This document shows positions 5,200 through 6,365 of a DNA stretch of 6,365 bases, in pieces (positions within the stretch are counted from its first letter, which is position 1; every line of letters starts with the position of its first letter). The notes under the pieces were generated by a model. The model did not search any database and was not told the origin of the DNA. It worked only from the letters and a program-made list of their open reading frames with translations. Where the stretch lies: the NCBI GenBank assembly GCA_021161765.1, contig JAGGZZ010000100.1:1-6365 (forward strand). The letters are read 5' to 3'. Source of the stretch: Candidatus Methanophagales archaeon (GTDB taxonomy: Archaea > Halobacteriota > Syntropharchaeia > Alkanophagales > Methanospirareceae). A program made the translations under genes and the position numbers.

Positions 5200-5939
5200 A
5201 CGTGAAACTACTCAGGGTAACGGAAAACGGAACAAATCTGGTTGCCGAAGCTGCGAGGATAAGCGGCGTTTCTTCGATTCAAACCGCGAAAGGAATAATT
5301 GAGCTAATTACAGATAACGATTATTCTTCGGCACTTGAGCATATCCATTTCACGTTCGATATTTCAGCGATAAGTGTGGCGTTGAGCCGGGAATTGCTAG
5401 AGCACCGGATTGCCTCGCACACCGCGAGAAGCACGAGGTATATGGAAGAAAAGGGGTTTAGTTACTATGTTCCGCGTGAATTAGAAGAGCGAGAAGGGGG
5501 GGAAGGGGAAGGGGTGCGGATTTACAAGGAAGCGATGGCTCGTGCCGGCGAGGCATACACAAAGTTGCGAGAACTCGGCGTTGCGAGAGAACAGGCGAGA
5601 TATGTCTTGCCTATGGCACTGCACACGCATTACGTGGTTACAATGAACGTTCGCAGCCTGATAAACTTCTTTATGCTCCGGCTATGTGTACGGGCGTCAC
5701 CGGAAATCAGAGAGCTTGCGATGCGCATGTATAAAGTATGCATGGACGAATACCCCGATATTTTCTCGCGGATATGGTGTCGGGGATTCACGCTCGGCGT
5801 ATGCCCGGAGAATGAAGTTAGACCGCCCCAATGTCCATTCAAAAAGTTGGTGCCGAAGAAGCGAGAAATAAAAAGTCAATTTGAAGAACAGGCACAGCGG
5901 ATAATAGAAGAGGATTTAAAAAAATGGACAAAGAAATAG
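5196..5939 (+). CDS. thyX: Flavin-dependent thymidylate synthase
   Basis: ThyX makes dTMP from dUMP with methylenetetrahydrofolate (or the archaeal pterin equivalent), FAD and NADPH, working as a homotetramer. The 247 residues show LEHIHFTF (48-55), the signature RHR-x7-S-x-R as E69-H-R71 ... S79-T-R81-Y, then QARYVLP (133-139) and NVRSLINFFMLRLC (151-164), followed by SPEIRELA in place of the usual QWEIRELA. The first signature residue is Glu instead of Arg, by a clear GAG codon. The C-terminal region has three Cys (195, 203, 213) and a long charged helix, a common archaeal extension. The start at 5196 fits the family (MNVKLL), although its best Shine-Dalgarno is 19 bases away. It overlaps the MoxR gene by 16 bp. 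Identity as a ThyX family member is sure; full activity is likely but the changed residue leaves some doubt. Confidence 0.92.
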   Translation: MNVKLLRVTENGTNLVAEAARISGVSSIQTAKGIIELITDNDYSSALEHIHFTFDISAISVALSRELLEHRIASHTARSTRYMEEKGFSYYVPRELEEREGGEGEGVRIYKEAMARAGEAYTKLRELGVAREQARYVLPMALHTHYVVTMNVRSLINFFMLRLCVRASPEIRELAMRMYKVCMDEYPDIFSRIWCRGFTLGVCPENEVRPPQCPFKKLVPKKREIKSQFEEQAQRIIEEDLKKWTKK

Positions 5940-6365
5940 AACAATTAAATTTGCAGGCGCAGGAGTACGCGACGCGATTAAATGACGTTCTGAACGAAAT
6001 CAGGCGCGTGATTGTGGGTCAAGAATCAGTATTGAACAAATTGCTGATTTGTCTTGTCGCAGATGGGCATGTTCTCCTTGAAGGTGTCCCCGGGCTGGCA
6101 AAGACATTGATGGTGAAGACGTTATCTGACACCCTTTCTGCAAGATTCCGCCGAATCCAGTTCACCCCTGACCTGCTTCCCGCGGACATCACCAGGACGA
6201 AGATATATGACCACCGCACGGCGAGTTTTACCACGCAGAAAGGTCCTATCTTCTCTAATTTTGTGCTTGCGGATGAAATAAACCGGTCCCCGCCAAAGGT
6301 TCAATCCGCGTTGTTAGAAGCCATGCAGGAAAGGCAGGTGAGCATACAGGGAGAAACATTTGGAT
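5924..6365 (+). CDS. MoxR-family AAA+ ATPase, N-terminal 147 residues, cut by the window edge
   Basis: MoxR ATPases act as chaperone-like motors that help activate or assemble partner proteins, often with a von Willebrand A-domain protein encoded next door. Translation from ATG 5924 gives a leading helix (1-28), VIVGQE (29-34), Walker A GVPGLAKT (54-61), QFTPDLLPADIT (79-90), GPIFSN (107-112), Walker B VLADEINR (114-121) and SALLEAMQERQV (128-139), all hallmark MoxR blocks. The usual Gly after DIT is Arg (91). AGAGGA at about 5908-5913 lies ten bases before the ATG, inside thyX. The 16-bp overlap with thyX points to cotranscription and translational coupling. About half of a normal protein of some 310-330 residues is seen; partners lie beyond the window. 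Confidence 0.93.
   Translation, partial: MDKEIEQLNLQAQEYATRLNDVLNEIRRVIVGQESVLNKLLICLVADGHVLLEGVPGLAKTLMVKTLSDTLSARFRRIQFTPDLLPADITRTKIYDHRTASFTTQKGPIFSNFVLADEINRSPPKVQSALLEAMQERQVSIQGETFG

Overview
The window looks like a chromosomal segment of a methane-metabolising euryarchaeon. The strongest clue is an intact gene for methanogenesis marker protein 3 (Mmp3), which is linked to methyl-coenzyme M reductase. Supporting clues are a haloarchaeal/Methanosarcina-like second small clamp-loader subunit, archaeal TATA/BRE promoters placed so that mRNAs would be leaderless or nearly so, and an N-glycosylation-rich surface-protein fragment of a style I remember from Methanosarcinales and ANME-type archaea. 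An ANME-1 (Methanophagales), Syntrophoarchaeum-like or related lineage is my best guess, but the sequence alone does not settle it.

Layout. Positions 1-1730 are accessory and degraded. A transposase fragment enters from the left edge and stops at 662. An unrecognised ORF in another frame follows to 981. A truncated helix-turn-helix transposase N-terminus lies on the opposite strand (start at 1097). Then comes an apparently N-terminally truncated, sequon-rich surface-protein piece (1124-1726). From 1757 onward the window is ordinary, compact housekeeping DNA. It holds rfcS2-like clamp loader subunit (1784-2872) and a HIT-family protein (2887-3300) as a probable two-gene operon on +; a 256-bp convergent intergenic region; mmp3 on - (3557-5119); a short divergent promoter region; thyX on + (5196-5939); and a MoxR-type AAA+ ATPase overlapping thyX by 16 bp and running off the right edge.

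How the genes fit together. The clamp loader and flavin-dependent thymidylate synthase serve DNA replication and dTMP supply. The HIT protein is a general nucleotide hydrolase. Mmp3 belongs to the activation machinery of methyl-coenzyme M reductase, and MoxR ATPases are chaperone-like. I see no single pathway joining them beyond two short operons and one divergent pair.

The most interesting details are small. A 46-bp hairpin-forming repeat encodes the last residues of the clamp-loader subunit and recurs just after the HIT gene. A pair of inverted repeats bounds about 200 bp in the convergent intergenic region. The clamp-loader subunit has degenerate Walker B and sensor motifs with its SRC arginine finger kept. 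ThyX has Glu in place of the first Arg of its signature, and the HIT motif has Asn for its third His. A four-codon mini-ORF overlaps the thyX start. I found no CRISPR array, tRNA, rRNA or clear undescribed multi-gene system.
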